DNA from: Fumia xinanensis
GTDB taxonomy: Bacteria; Bacillota; Clostridia; Oscillospirales; Ruminococcaceae
Reading direction: 5' to 3'
DNA: 64,000 nt
NCBI RefSeq assembly: GCF_014384905.1
Contig: NZ_JACRSV010000002.1
Coordinates: forward strand, 248,001 to 312,000
Shown here: positions 47,775-57,119 of the stretch, piece after piece
Position numbering within the stretch: position 1 is the stretch's first letter
Layout: every line of letters begins with the position of its first letter
Translations under genes and position numbers: made by a program
Notes under the pieces: generated by a model
Told to the model about the DNA's origin: nothing
Seen by the model: only the letters and a program-made list of their open reading frames with translations
Databases searched by the model: none

Positions 47775-47825
47775 ACAGAAAAACAACTCAGATAAGTTGT
47801 TTTCAAAGCGCCAAAGGCGCTTTTA
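47775..47825 (+). ncRNA. Candidate 50-base RNA of two hairpins
   Basis: Directly after the promoter lie AAAACAACT/AGTTGTTTT and a terminator-like AAAGCGCC-AAA-GGCGCTTTT. The whole transcript would be two stem-loops. It may instead be a terminator without its own gene. Confidence 0.35.
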
Positions 47826-47834
47826 TCATAAATT

Positions 47835-48066
47835 TGCAAACCATAAATGTTTGCAGCTACTGCGCCGTTTGATGTCTGCTTCCGCAGAAAAATTTATGGT
47901 ATTATAATGTCCACAAACAGCGCTAAAGGGTACTATGCGTTGCAGGCTAATGGCCTCTTAGAGATAGGAAATCTTAAAATAGTTTTTCCAGTTTGAAACT
48001 CCACAAAAATACTCCACGATAGAACCAGATTATATCGGGACATAATTGGCATAAGGACGGTTTGAG
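47835..48066 (+). other. Region upstream of the TetR gene with nested inverted repeats
   Basis: GCAAAC/GTTTGC (47835-47853), CCATAAAT/ATTTATGG (47841-47848 with 47892-47899) and CTGC-TTCC-GCAG (47877-47888) overlap. A TATAAT at 47903-47908 lacks a clear -35. These could be the operator and promoter of the following TetR gene. No gene seen. Confidence 0.35.
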
Positions 48067-48687
48067 ATGAATAAAACAGAGGAGAAGGCACTTACCCGCA
48101 ACAAAATGATCGAGGCGGCCATTGTAGAATTCGGGCTTCATGGATATGAGGGCGCTTCCACCAATCAAATCTGTGCTGGTGCATCTATCTCAAAAGGGCT
48201 GCTCTACCACTATTTTAAAAGCAAGGAAAATTTGTTTGAGGAAACGCTTCGGTATTGCATGGAAGATTTCCACAGAGCGGAGCAGGACGCCTGCTGCGGG
48301 AAGCTGGCGGGCATAGACTATTTGGCGGCTGTATATGGGCTGCACATCGCTTTTTTTGCCGCGCACCCCTACCATTATCAGCTGATCGCCCAGTTCGTGA
48401 CCAGCGGGGCCTTATCGGAAAACAACCAAGCGCTGCGGCGCTGTCGGGAGGAAATCTGGCAATATGGGCTTAAGGCACTGAGCAGATTTTTAGATAATAT
48501 TTCCCTCAAGCCGGAGACCGACAGGAAGCAGGCTATGGAGGTTTTGATTGTCCTCATCGGTTCGATCCAGCGAAAATACATATCTGCTGTACAGCAAAAC
48601 GGGCTGGCTGTTAAAGACGCTCAGCAGCAGTTCAAAAGAGAACTGCGAGATACCCTGGGGCTGATTTGCCGCGGGATTGCAGCCTGA
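48067..48687 (+). CDS. TetR/AcrR family transcriptional regulator
   Basis: A 206-residue regulator. The N-terminal helix-turn-helix is clear: KMIEAAIVEFGLHGYEGASTNQICAGASISKGLLYHYFKSKENLFEETL (about 14-62). The C-terminal ligand domain is not recognisable. It is followed 90 bases later by the acyl-CoA dehydratase activator gene on the same strand, so it probably regulates that pair. The ribosome site is weak (AAGGACGG). Confidence 0.88.
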   Translation: MNKTEEKALTRNKMIEAAIVEFGLHGYEGASTNQICAGASISKGLLYHYFKSKENLFEETLRYCMEDFHRAEQDACCGKLAGIDYLAAVYGLHIAFFAAHPYHYQLIAQFVTSGALSENNQALRRCREEIWQYGLKALSRFLDNISLKPETDRKQAMEVLIVLIGSIQRKYISAVQQNGLAVKDAQQQFKRELRDTLGLICRGIAA

Positions 48688-48777
48688 CCAACGGGAATAG
48701 CGTTTGATATAGAAGAGAGCAAAAGAAAGGGCCTCCAAAGGCGAGGCACCTCCCCGGACGAGGAGGTTGGGAAAACC

Positions 48778-51768
48778 ATGAGATTAAGTGTAGGAATTGA
48801 CATTGGTTCCACGACTGTCAAAGTGGTGGTCATGGACGGAGAAACCATTTTATTCAAACATTACGAACGCCACTTTTCCCAGGTGCGTCAGAAAACGGCG
48901 GAGGTGCTGCGGAAAGCCCGGGCTGTTTTAGATGGACATACCTTTACGGTGGCGCTGTCAGGCTCCGCCGGTTTCGGCCTTTCAAAGGCGGCGGGCATCG
49001 AATTTATCCAGGAGGTTTTCGCCACAGGCAAGGCGGTGCAGCTTTTTGACCCTCAGATCGACGTAGTCATCGAACTGGGCGGCGAGGACGCGAAGATACT
49101 CTTTCTGACCGGTGGCGTCGAGGAGCGGATGAACGGCACCTGCGCCGGCGGGACAGGCGCCTTTATCGACCAGATGGCCACGTTGTTAAATGTCACCCCC
49201 GAGGATTTGGATGTTCTCGCCTCCCATTCGGAGAAGCTTTATCCCATTGCTTCCCGGTGCGGCGTTTTCGCAAAGTCTGACATTCAGCCCCTCTTAAACC
49301 AGGGGGCCCGGAAAGAGGACCTGGCCGCCAGCATCTTTCAGGCTGTCGTCGACCAAACCATCACCGGTTTGGCCCAAGGACGTGCCATTAAGGGAAAAGT
49401 GGCCTTTTTGGGCGGCCCTCTCTACTTTTTTAAAGAACTGCAAAAGCAGTTCGCCAAAACTCTGAATCTGTCTAAGGAAAATGCCATCTTCCCGGAATTG
49501 GGGCAGTTTTCCGTGGCGATGGGTACAGCTGTTTACGCCCCTGAAAGCGGCAACCAAGAAACGATTGGAAGTTTGCTGCAAAAAATCGAGAAAGCTCCAG
49601 TGGACACCAGCAGTTCTAATTACTTAGAGCCTCTCTTCAGCGGTGAGGACGACTACGAGGCATTTGTCAGCCGTCACCAAAAGGCCGCTGTTCCGGTAGT
49701 GCCCATCGAGGGGTACGAGGGTGACGCTTACTTAGGCATCGACTGCGGCAGTACCACCACCAAAGTGGTGCTCATCTCGGAAAACGACGACATTTTATAC
49801 GAATACTACAGTTCCAATCAGGGAAACCCGGTAGTCATCATCAAAGAACAGCTTTTGAAAATCCGCTCTCTCTGCGGGAATAGGATCACCATCCGTTCCT
49901 CCGTCGTCACCGGCTACGGCGAGGAGCTCATTCAGAGCGCCTTTCAGGTGGACGCCGGCATCGTTGAGACCATGGCCCACTTCAAGGCGGCCCGGCATTT
50001 TAATCCCCAGGTGGACTTTATTTTGGACATCGGCGGCCAGGACATCAAGTGCTTCAAGGTGAAAAACGACTCCATCGACAGCATTATGCTCAACGAGGCC
50101 TGCTCCTCCGGCTGCGGTTCCTTTATCGAGACCTTCGCCAAGTCCATGGGCTACGGCATCGCCGATTTTTCCCAGCGCGGCCTTTTCTCCCAATACCCTG
50201 TGGATTTGGGCTCCCGCTGCACCGTCTTTATGAACTCATCGGTCAAGCAGGCCCAAAAAGACGGGGCCGGGGTGGAGGATATTTCGGCGGGGCTTTCCAT
50301 GAGCGTGGTCAAAAACGCCATTTACAAGGTCATTCGCGCCCACAATCCGGACGAACTGGGTCAGAACATCGTGGTGCAGGGTGGAACCTTTTTAAACGAC
50401 GCGGTGCTAAGAAGCTTTGAGCGAGAAATCGGCCGCAACGTTGTCCGTCCCAACATCGCGGGACTCATGGGCGCATACGGCGCGGCTTTGTACGGCAAGG
50501 GTCTGCATCTCAAGGAATCCACCCTCCTGTCTACGGAGGAGTTAAACGCCTTTACCCACACGGCAAAGTCTGTGAACTGCGGCCTCTGCACCAACCATTG
50601 CAGCCTGACTGTCAACCTGTTCAGCGACGGGAAAAAATACATCTCCGGCAACAAGTGCGAGCGACCCCTGGGCTACAAAAACAAGGAAAAGCTCCCAAAC
50701 ATCTACGAGTATAAACTCAACCGCCTCAAAGAGCTGTCGGAGCAGTCCAAGGAAGGCCCTCGCGGCAAAATCGGCATTCCTTTAGGCCTCAACATGATTG
50801 AAAATCTGCCTTTTTGGCACACTTTTCTCACCGAACTGGGCTTTGAGGTGGTGGTGTCCCCGGTCTCGACTCTGGACATCTACGCCAAGGGCCGATACAC
50901 CATCCCGTCGGACACCGTCTGCTATCCGGCAAAACTCATTCACGGACACATTGAATGGCTGTTGGAGCAGGGCATCGACACCATCTTTTACCCCTGCCTC
51001 ACCTACAACTTCGATGAAAAGAAGGGCGACAACCACTTCAACTGTCCGGTGGTTGCCTATTACCCGGAGCTATTGCGCTCCAATATCGGAAAACTCAAGG
51101 AAATGGACTTCCTCTACCCCTATTTTGGCCTCCACCGGGAAAAAGACTTCATTAAAAAGGCGGCGGCTTATTTTGGGGAGCGATATCCCCACATCACCAA
51201 AACGGAGGTCAAAAAAGCGGCAGAAAAATCCTACGCCCTTTATCACCAGTGGCATGAGGACGTGAAAGCGGAAGGGCTTAAAATGCTCCGGTACGCCAAG
51301 GAGCATGATTTACAGACCGTGGTGCTGGCGGGACGCCCCTATCACGTGGACCCGGAAATCAACCATGGCATCGATAAGCTTTTAAATTCTTTGGGGCTGG
51401 TTGTGATTTCAGAGGACTGTGTGTCCGACCTGGTGGAACCCCAGAAGGTAAACGTCTTAAATCAGTGGACCTATCATGCAAGGCTCTACAACGCCGCCAA
51501 ATACGTGGCGACGCACGACGACATCGAGCTGGTGCAGCTGGTGTCCTTCGGATGCGGCATCGACGCCATCACCACTGATGAGGTGCGTTCCATCTTAGAG
51601 TCCCACGACAAGCTGTATACCCAGCTTAAAATCGACGAAATCAACAATTTAGGCGCCGTCAAAATCCGCCTGAGAAGTTTGCTGGGCGCCATGGAAGAGC
51701 GCCGGGCGGTGAAACAGCAGAAAGGGGAACACCCGGAAAGGAATCGTGATTTCTATGGAACGCGTTGA
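48778..51768 (+). CDS. Double-ATPase 2-hydroxyacyl-CoA dehydratase activator-like protein (BcrAD/BadFG family)
   Basis: A 996-residue protein with two ASKHA ATPase domains: SVGIDIGSTTVKVVVMDGE at residue 4 and LGIDCGSTTTKVVLI near 320. Each is followed by a cluster-binding motif (NGTCAGGTGAFIDQMA and NEACSSGCGSFIETFAKSMG). From about 600 a DUF2229-like region with several cysteines follows (CGLCTNHCSL, NKCERPLG). Such activators inject an electron at low potential, driven by ATP, into radical dehydratases or related enzymes. In many Clostridia this protein is fused to the domain encoded by the next gene; here they are split and overlap by about 14 bases. Confidence 0.88.
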   Translation: MRLSVGIDIGSTTVKVVVMDGETILFKHYERHFSQVRQKTAEVLRKARAVLDGHTFTVALSGSAGFGLSKAAGIEFIQEVFATGKAVQLFDPQIDVVIELGGEDAKILFLTGGVEERMNGTCAGGTGAFIDQMATLLNVTPEDLDVLASHSEKLYPIASRCGVFAKSDIQPLLNQGARKEDLAASIFQAVVDQTITGLAQGRAIKGKVAFLGGPLYFFKELQKQFAKTLNLSKENAIFPELGQFSVAMGTAVYAPESGNQETIGSLLQKIEKAPVDTSSSNYLEPLFSGEDDYEAFVSRHQKAAVPVVPIEGYEGDAYLGIDCGSTTTKVVLISENDDILYEYYSSNQGNPVVIIKEQLLKIRSLCGNRITIRSSVVTGYGEELIQSAFQVDAGIVETMAHFKAARHFNPQVDFILDIGGQDIKCFKVKNDSIDSIMLNEACSSGCGSFIETFAKSMGYGIADFSQRGLFSQYPVDLGSRCTVFMNSSVKQAQKDGAGVEDISAGLSMSVVKNAIYKVIRAHNPDELGQNIVVQGGTFLNDAVLRSFEREIGRNVVRPNIAGLMGAYGAALYGKGLHLKESTLLSTEELNAFTHTAKSVNCGLCTNHCSLTVNLFSDGKKYISGNKCERPLGYKNKEKLPNIYEYKLNRLKELSEQSKEGPRGKIGIPLGLNMIENLPFWHTFLTELGFEVVVSPVSTLDIYAKGRYTIPSDTVCYPAKLIHGHIEWLLEQGIDTIFYPCLTYNFDEKKGDNHFNCPVVAYYPELLRSNIGKLKEMDFLYPYFGLHREKDFIKKAAAYFGERYPHITKTEVKKAAEKSYALYHQWHEDVKAEGLKMLRYAKEHDLQTVVLAGRPYHVDPEINHGIDKLLNSLGLVVISEDCVSDLVEPQKVNVLNQWTYHARLYNAAKYVATHDDIELVQLVSFGCGIDAITTDEVRSILESHDKLYTQLKIDEINNLGAVKIRLRSLLGAMEERRAVKQQKGEHPERNRDFYGTR

Positions 51769-53029
51769 ATTCACCAAAGAAATGAAGAAAACACATACCA
51801 TTCTGCTCCCCACCATGCTGCCCATTCATTTCAACCTGATGGCAAACATCCTGCGGCAGCACGGCTACAAAGCGGAACTGCTGACGAACGATGGGCGCAG
51901 CGTCATCGACGAAGGGCTTCGAAACGTCCACAATGACACCTGTTATCCGGCTCTCCTAGTTATCGGCCAGATGATCGACGCCCTGGAAAGCGGCAAATAC
52001 GACCTTGATAAGGTGGCTCTGATGATTACCCAGACCGGCGGCGGGTGCAGGGCCTCCAACTACATCCACCTGCTTCGGAAGGCCCTCAAAAAGAGCGGCT
52101 ACGGCCATATCCCCGTCATTTCCCTGAGCGTCGGCGGATTGGAGAAAAACTCCGGTTTCAAACTGACGCCGCCGCTGATTTTGCAGTTTATGTATGCCAT
52201 CTATCTGGGCGACCTTTTGACCCTCATCTCCAACCAGTGCACACCCTATGAGATCCATTCCGGAGACAGCCAGAAGCTCATTGAGCGTTGGAGCGGCCGC
52301 CTTATGGAAGAATTCAGGGGCAAAACGATCGTCCGTTACAAGAGGATGAAGCAGCTTTACAAGGCGATTCTGGACGATTTCGCGCAAATCCCCCTCCGGG
52401 ATGAGAAAAAAGTCCGGGTGGGCATCGTCGGCGAAATTTATGTGAAATACTCTCCCTTGGGCAACAACAATCTGGAGGCGTTTCTCCTTTCTGAGGGAGC
52501 CGAAGTGGTGGTTCCCGGCCTTTTGGATTTCTGCCTCTACTGCGTCTACAACGGCATGGTGGACAAAGACCTGTACGGCGGTAGCTTCTGGAAGGAAAAA
52601 ATCTCCCGTTTCGCCTACAACTTTCTCATTAAAAAGGAAAAGGACGTCATCGGCCTTATCAAAGAGCAGGGAGTGTTCAATCCCCAGACCTGGTTCCCCG
52701 ACGTGGTCAAAATGTCGGAGGGCACCATCAATCACGGCGTCAAGATGGGGGAGGGGTGGCTCCTCACTTCCGAGATCGTCGAACTTATCCACGAGGGCGT
52801 CAGCAACGTGGTCTGCACCCAGCCCTTCGGCTGTCTTCCAAACCATATTGCCGGAAAAGGAATGATCCGCGCCATCAAGGAGCAGAACCCTAACGCCAAC
52901 ATTGTGGCGGTGGATTACGACCCCGGCGCCAGCGCCGTCAACCAGCAGAACCGCATTAAACTGATGCTGGCAAACGCCAAGGCGGAGCTGGAAAAAGAAA
53001 CCGCCTGTAAAAACGGCAAAACCGCGTGA
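51755..53029 (+). CDS. 2-hydroxyacyl-CoA dehydratase-like (HgdB/DUF2229-associated) protein
   Basis: A protein of about 424 residues matching the C-terminal part of larger activator-dehydratase fusions. Conserved features are HNDTCYPALLVIGQMIDAL, ITQTGGGCRASNYIHLLRKAL and VCTQPFGCLPNHIAGKG, whose cysteines could bind Fe-S. ATG 51755 or GTG 51746 may start it; both lie inside the previous gene, implying coupling. It probably forms an ATP-driven electron-transfer pair with the activator. Substrate is unknown; no CoA transferase is nearby. Confidence 0.85.
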   Translation: MERVEFTKEMKKTHTILLPTMLPIHFNLMANILRQHGYKAELLTNDGRSVIDEGLRNVHNDTCYPALLVIGQMIDALESGKYDLDKVALMITQTGGGCRASNYIHLLRKALKKSGYGHIPVISLSVGGLEKNSGFKLTPPLILQFMYAIYLGDLLTLISNQCTPYEIHSGDSQKLIERWSGRLMEEFRGKTIVRYKRMKQLYKAILDDFAQIPLRDEKKVRVGIVGEIYVKYSPLGNNNLEAFLLSEGAEVVVPGLLDFCLYCVYNGMVDKDLYGGSFWKEKISRFAYNFLIKKEKDVIGLIKEQGVFNPQTWFPDVVKMSEGTINHGVKMGEGWLLTSEIVELIHEGVSNVVCTQPFGCLPNHIAGKGMIRAIKEQNPNANIVAVDYDPGASAVNQQNRIKLMLANAKAELEKETACKNGKTA

Positions 53030-53058
53030 CATTCTGACCGAAAGGCAGGGGATTTCAG

Positions 53059-53874
53059 TTGGAACTTTTATCGATTTGGTTTCTTACTTTCGTCGTCTAC
53101 AGCTTTCTCGGCTGGGTCTGCGAAACGGTGTACTGCTCCATAGGCTCTAGGAAATTTGTAAACAGGGGCTTTTTGAGCGGCCCCCTTTGTCCGGTTTATG
53201 GCGTGGGGGCGCTCCTAGTGCTCTGGCTGCTTCCAAAGGAAGTGGAAAACACCCTGTCCCTCTTTCTGTCAGCCGTTTTGGTCACGACGGTGTTGGAGTA
53301 CTTCACCTCGGTCATCCTGGAAAAGCTTTTCCACATGAAGTGGTGGGATTACTCCCGCTACAAATTCCAAATAAACGGCCGGGTATGCCTTTTAAACTCT
53401 CTGATGTTCGGAGCGATGGCTACAGTGCTGGTGCGTTTCATCAATCCGGAGGTGCAAAAGTGGCTGCTTTTCATCCCGGGGGAGGCGTTGCCGTGGATCT
53501 CCCTGGCGCTGCTGGCAGTCATCCTCCTCGACACCTTCTTTACGGTGAAACAACTGCTGGAACTCAAGGGAAAACTCCAGCAGATGCACAAGCTGCTGGA
53601 CGAAATCAAGGAAAAGACCGAGATGCAGAAACTCCATTTCCAGCTTTCCGTGGAGGAGAAGCTCTCAAAGCTCAAGGGCGGCGATGTGGAGCCAAAAGAA
53701 TCGGTTTCCATCCGGGAGCGGCTTGCGGAGCTCAACCGAAGGCTCACCGAGCTGGAACGGGGCAAAATTCACACCCGTATCCTCAAGGCGTTCCCCAATA
53801 TCAGCTCCAGCCGGTACGAGGGCGCTTTGGAGCGGATGAAAGAGCGGCTCACAACCCGGAAGAAGCCGTTTTAA
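53059..53874 (+). CDS. CmpB-type putative ABC transporter permease family membrane protein
   Basis: A 271-residue protein with a TTG start (GGGGA 6-7 bases upstream). The N-terminal half has about five membrane segments and the family signature FLGWVCETVYCSIGSRKFVNRGFLSGPLCPVYGVGAL and LEYFTSVILEKLFHMKWWDYS. The C-terminal third (about 165-245) is a charged coiled coil. Despite the family name, no ATPase partner is adjacent and transport is unproven. Confidence 0.85.
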   Translation: MELLSIWFLTFVVYSFLGWVCETVYCSIGSRKFVNRGFLSGPLCPVYGVGALLVLWLLPKEVENTLSLFLSAVLVTTVLEYFTSVILEKLFHMKWWDYSRYKFQINGRVCLLNSLMFGAMATVLVRFINPEVQKWLLFIPGEALPWISLALLAVILLDTFFTVKQLLELKGKLQQMHKLLDEIKEKTEMQKLHFQLSVEEKLSKLKGGDVEPKESVSIRERLAELNRRLTELERGKIHTRILKAFPNISSSRYEGALERMKERLTTRKKPF

Positions 53875-53965
53875 CCTGTAATTTACGGAGCGATGATACA
53901 ATAATTCAGTCGTTCGATTGAGGCCGATAAAACAATTTAACAATTTCAAAAAGAGTTCTCAATAG

Positions 53966-53998
53966 AGAAAAGCCGCCGAATAAATCGGTGGCTTTTCT
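53966..53998. terminator. Bidirectional terminator
   Basis: AGAAAAGCCGCCGA / TCGGTGGCTTTTCT with one G-T pair and loop ATAAA, between the CmpB gene and the convergent ATPase gene. Confidence 0.85.
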
Positions 53999-54052
53999 GT
54001 TGTATTTAATGCTGCTTTATGAAAATGGATTTTGGCCGTAATATATGAGAAA

Positions 54053-55162
54053 TTAAACCTCTGCCGGATATTTCTGTCGGATGGCACAGAGAACCGCCTG
54101 GGCCTTGTCATTGATTTTTTTGTAATCCATGGCGTGGCCGTAGACCTGTTCTAAAGCGTCGTGGATGGATTTGGCCTTTTGGAGGGAACGGACCGACTCG
54201 TCTAACAGCTCCGCCGCCATCCTCTGGTTAAACCGCATCCGCTGTTTTTTCTTTTTGAGGGCTTCCATATCGGTGAAGCGGGTAAAATGGATAACCCGGT
54301 AAGGGGCGAGAGCTTTTTCCAGTGGCAGGAAGGGGTTTGCAGTCACAAAGCCAAGCCTGAGTTCTGGGACGAAGATGTGCTCGATTTTATCGTGAGGGTT
54401 CAGAGGGCAGATGCAGGTGTAAATCTCAAAACCCCGCTGCAAAAGCTGGGTGCGGAGCTCTTCCATAAACAGGGTTCCTGAAGCGCCATAGGAATCTTTG
54501 AGGACGTAAATCCGGTCGCAGAGCCGGTTGACCGTATCGGTACAGCAGAGGAGCCCTTTGGGAGTGATGGCGCTTAGAAAACGTTTGTGTTCTTTTGAAA
54601 GTAGACCCCGGCGACGTTTGCATTCCCGTTCCAGGATGTTGTCGGCAGCTTTGGTAGCCTTTACTCCGTCGGTACAGGCCATGGCCAGCAGAAAGTTATC
54701 CTGCAAAAGGGAATGGGCTGCCTTTAATAGTCCGACACACTGCCTGTGGCAGGCGGAGACCTTCTCAGAAAGAGAAAACACAGCCTCCCGGTTTTTTTGC
54801 AGATCCTCTTCGTCCCAGCAGTCACAAAAATTGACTACTGATTCATAAGCGCCGGGAAACTGAGGCTCGATGACGTGGGGCGGGGTGCCGTCGGCAATGG
54901 TCACCTTTGCCCCCGGTAAAATGACGGCGTCCAAAGAATTAGGGTCGGAAGAGCAGTGAATGCGCTCTAAGTACGGTTCCAGGAGGCTCGCCTCGGCTGC
55001 GCATTTTTTCATGAGGGTGGATTTTCCGGTTCCGGGCCCTCCCTTGATGACATAGCTTACATAGTCTTTATATAATCCGGTAATTTCATCGAATAAAGAA
55101 ACAAAGCCTTCCGGTGTGTTGCTTCCCAGAAAGAAGTCCAGAATGTTTGACTCATCGTTCAT
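54053..55162 (-). CDS. P-loop ATPase of unknown function (PRK06851-like)
   Basis: A 369-residue protein with Walker A KGGPGTGKSTLMKKC near residues 40-54. It is rich in cysteine and basic residues; the middle contains DGTPPHVIEPQFPGAYESVVNF, a segment conserved in these clostridial ATPases. Some relatives carry a duplicated P-loop; a second one is not apparent here. GGAGGGATT lies before the ATG. Substrate and pathway are unknown. Confidence 0.8.
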   Translation of the reverse strand: MNDESNILDFFLGSNTPEGFVSLFDEITGLYKDYVSYVIKGGPGTGKSTLMKKCAAEASLLEPYLERIHCSSDPNSLDAVILPGAKVTIADGTPPHVIEPQFPGAYESVVNFCDCWDEEDLQKNREAVFSLSEKVSACHRQCVGLLKAAHSLLQDNFLLAMACTDGVKATKAADNILERECKRRRGLLSKEHKRFLSAITPKGLLCCTDTVNRLCDRIYVLKDSYGASGTLFMEELRTQLLQRGFEIYTCICPLNPHDKIEHIFVPELRLGFVTANPFLPLEKALAPYRVIHFTRFTDMEALKKKKQRMRFNQRMAAELLDESVRSLQKAKSIHDALEQVYGHAMDYKKINDKAQAVLCAIRQKYPAEV

Positions 55163-55565
55163 TTCAATCCCTCCAAGCGTGATTTATAGCAATTTAACTT
55201 TTTATTACAATCCAGAATCTAGAAAAACCATATATGAGGGTCTTTCAAAATCTCTTAATGTTTATAAAAAGTAAAATAGCTATCGTGTTATTGCCATAGT
55301 ATTCTTTTTGAAGGGATTTTGACACAGGGGAGGCCCCTTTCCGCCAGAGTAAGCCTGAAAATAGAAAAATTTCCTGGAGGACAGGCAGAGAATGAATCCT
55401 GCGACAAATTTTGCAGCCGCAGAAAGATTTCGCTGCATCTGACAGAGAAACGCATCCGCCGCTTCTCTGCTGTAAAAGACTGAATTTTATGGGATGTCCT
55501 GCATAGTAATGCAAAATTCTGTCGGGATATTGTAGCAAACAGGCATAAAATATCGAAATGCAACA
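55163..55565. other. Intergenic region between the ATPase gene and the liv promoter
   Basis: About 400 bases with no credible gene on either strand. A hairpin CAGAGAA/TTCTCTG lies near 55441-55468; otherwise nothing was recognised. Confidence 0.5.
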
Positions 55566-55594
55566 TTGACAAACCGGCCGGATTAAGGTATGAT
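55566..55594 (+). promoter_or_regulatory. Promoter of the liv operon
   Basis: Perfect TTGACA (55566-55571), 17-base spacer, TATGAT (55589-55594); about 118 bases before livK. Confidence 0.9.
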
Positions 55595-55712
55595 ATATGA
55601 AAGAATTGTGACGTATTGTTTCAGAAATATGTCGACATCTTGCAACTGTACCTGAAGGACTGGGAATGCTTTTTATCCGCCTTTCAGGTATCAATAAAAG
55701 GAGGAAAACACC

Positions 55713-56897
55713 ATGAATCAATTTTTGAAAAAAGCTTTGAGCTTTGGTTTGGCTTCCGCCATGATTGCCACTGCTCTCAGCAGCTGCGGCAGCGACAACG
55801 GCGGCTCCAGCACCCCCGACAGTTCTTCCCAGGGCGGCAGCAGCGTCGCTTCCGGTGAGACCTTCAAATTAGGCGGCATGGGCCCTCTGACCGGTGCAAA
55901 CGCTTCCTACGGCATCTCCGTCAACCAGGGCGCGCAGATCGCGGTAGACGAAATCAATGCAGCCGGCGGTGTCAACGGTATGCAAATCGAGCTCTTCTTC
56001 CAGGATGACGAGTCCGACGCTGAAACCGCAATGAGTGCCTATAACAAACTGATGGACAACGGCATCCAGGCTCTTCTGGGCGCTACCACCAGCGGCCCCA
56101 CCATCGCTTTGACTGATCTGACCAAAGAAGACGGCATTCTCCAGCTGACCCCTTCCGGTTCCGCAATGGAGTGCACCCAGTATGACAACTGCTTCCGTAT
56201 CTGCTTTACCGACCCGCTGCAGGGCGTGACTATGGCGAATTACGCTGCAGAGACCCTGGGCTACAAAAATGCAGCCATCATCTACGACGTTTCCAACGAC
56301 TACAGCTCTGGTATGGCGGATGCTTTTGTCAAAGAGTTTGAAGCCAAAGGCGGCAAAATCGTTGCCAACGAGTCCTTTACCGCTGGCGACATGGACTTCA
56401 ACACCCAGCTCACCACGGTGAAATCCTCCGGCGCCGATGTGCTCTTCCTGCCCATCTACTATCAGGATGTAGCCTTCATCGTTGGCCAGGCTCAGAAAAT
56501 GGGTATGGAAATCCCCTACCTGGGCGGCGACGGCTGGGACGGCGTTTTGGGACAGTTGGAGGACGCTTCCGTCGTGGAAGGCGCTATCTTCCTGACTCCT
56601 TTTGCTGCCAACGATACTGCTGAAAATGTTCAGAACTTTGTAAAAGCTTATGAAGAGAAATACAACGCTACTCCCGACCAGTTCGCGGCTGACGCTTACG
56701 ATGGCGTTTACGTCATCAAGGCGGCTATCGAAAAAGCCGGTTCCACCGAGCCCCAGGCCATCATCGACGCCATGACTGAGATCAGCGTCAGCGGCCTGAC
56801 CGGCGACATGACTTTCGACGCTACCGGCGAGCCCAACAAAGCTGCTAAAGTAGTTGAGATTGTAAACGGCGCGTACGAGGTCAAATTGGCGGAATAA
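55713..56897 (+). CDS. livK: Branched-chain amino acid ABC transporter substrate-binding lipoprotein
   Basis: Captures substrate outside the membrane for LivHMGF. The 394-residue protein has a lipoprotein signal (lipobox LSSC, Cys at about 28), a Gly/Ser linker, and a periplasmic-binding fold type I domain: FKLGGMGPLTGANASYGISVNQGAQIAVDEIN, then LLGATTSGPTIAL and AADAYDGVYVIKAAIEKAG. Leu/Ile/Val or a related amino acid is the likely ligand. AGGAGG precedes ATG. A terminator follows, so livK is probably produced in excess of the permeases. Confidence 0.93.
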   Translation: MNQFLKKALSFGLASAMIATALSSCGSDNGGSSTPDSSSQGGSSVASGETFKLGGMGPLTGANASYGISVNQGAQIAVDEINAAGGVNGMQIELFFQDDESDAETAMSAYNKLMDNGIQALLGATTSGPTIALTDLTKEDGILQLTPSGSAMECTQYDNCFRICFTDPLQGVTMANYAAETLGYKNAAIIYDVSNDYSSGMADAFVKEFEAKGGKIVANESFTAGDMDFNTQLTTVKSSGADVLFLPIYYQDVAFIVGQAQKMGMEIPYLGGDGWDGVLGQLEDASVVEGAIFLTPFAANDTAENVQNFVKAYEEKYNATPDQFAADAYDGVYVIKAAIEKAGSTEPQAIIDAMTEISVSGLTGDMTFDATGEPNKAAKVVEIVNGAYEVKLAE

Positions 56898-56929
56898 TCG
56901 CTTCCGTTAAGTTTTTTATATCAGAAATC

Positions 56930-56957
56930 GAAAAGGAGACGTCTGTCTCCTTTTCGT
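56930..56957 (+). terminator. Terminator after livK
   Basis: GAAAAGGAGAC-GTCT-GTCTCCTTTTC perfect 11-bp stem; partial read-through would feed livHMGF. Confidence 0.88.
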
Positions 56958-57030
56958 CGTATCGCAACAAACTGGGAAAAATGCTCTTCTGAGGGGATTT
57001 TTTCCGCAGGCCATGGCTTTTCCCAGGGCA

Positions 57031-57119
57031 GGGAAGCGGTTTTGCCCGTTTCCCGCTGGGGCGTGGCTTTTATCAATTGTTTAAAAAATAGCAACGATGC
57101 CCTATTTTTTAAGCAATTG
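57031..57119 (+). other. Two stable hairpins in the livK-livH gap
   Basis: GGGAAGCGG/CCGTTTCCC (57031-57039 with 57046-57054) is followed by an 18-bp stem (57074-57091 with 57102-57119, one G-T pair, 10-base loop). They lie after the livK terminator and could stabilise or process the mRNA. No gene is present in 56958-57248. Confidence 0.6.

Noticed and set aside
47670..47795. 41-codon Lys-rich frame before the TetR gene
   Set aside because: No ribosome site and it overlaps a promoter-like sequence.
51956..53032. 358-codon minus-strand frame opposite the dehydratase-like gene
   Set aside because: Shadow frame; the plus-strand protein has clear conserved cysteine motifs.
55245..55721. 158-codon minus-strand frame upstream of livK
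   Set aside because: Crosses the liv promoter; no ribosome site or family resemblance.
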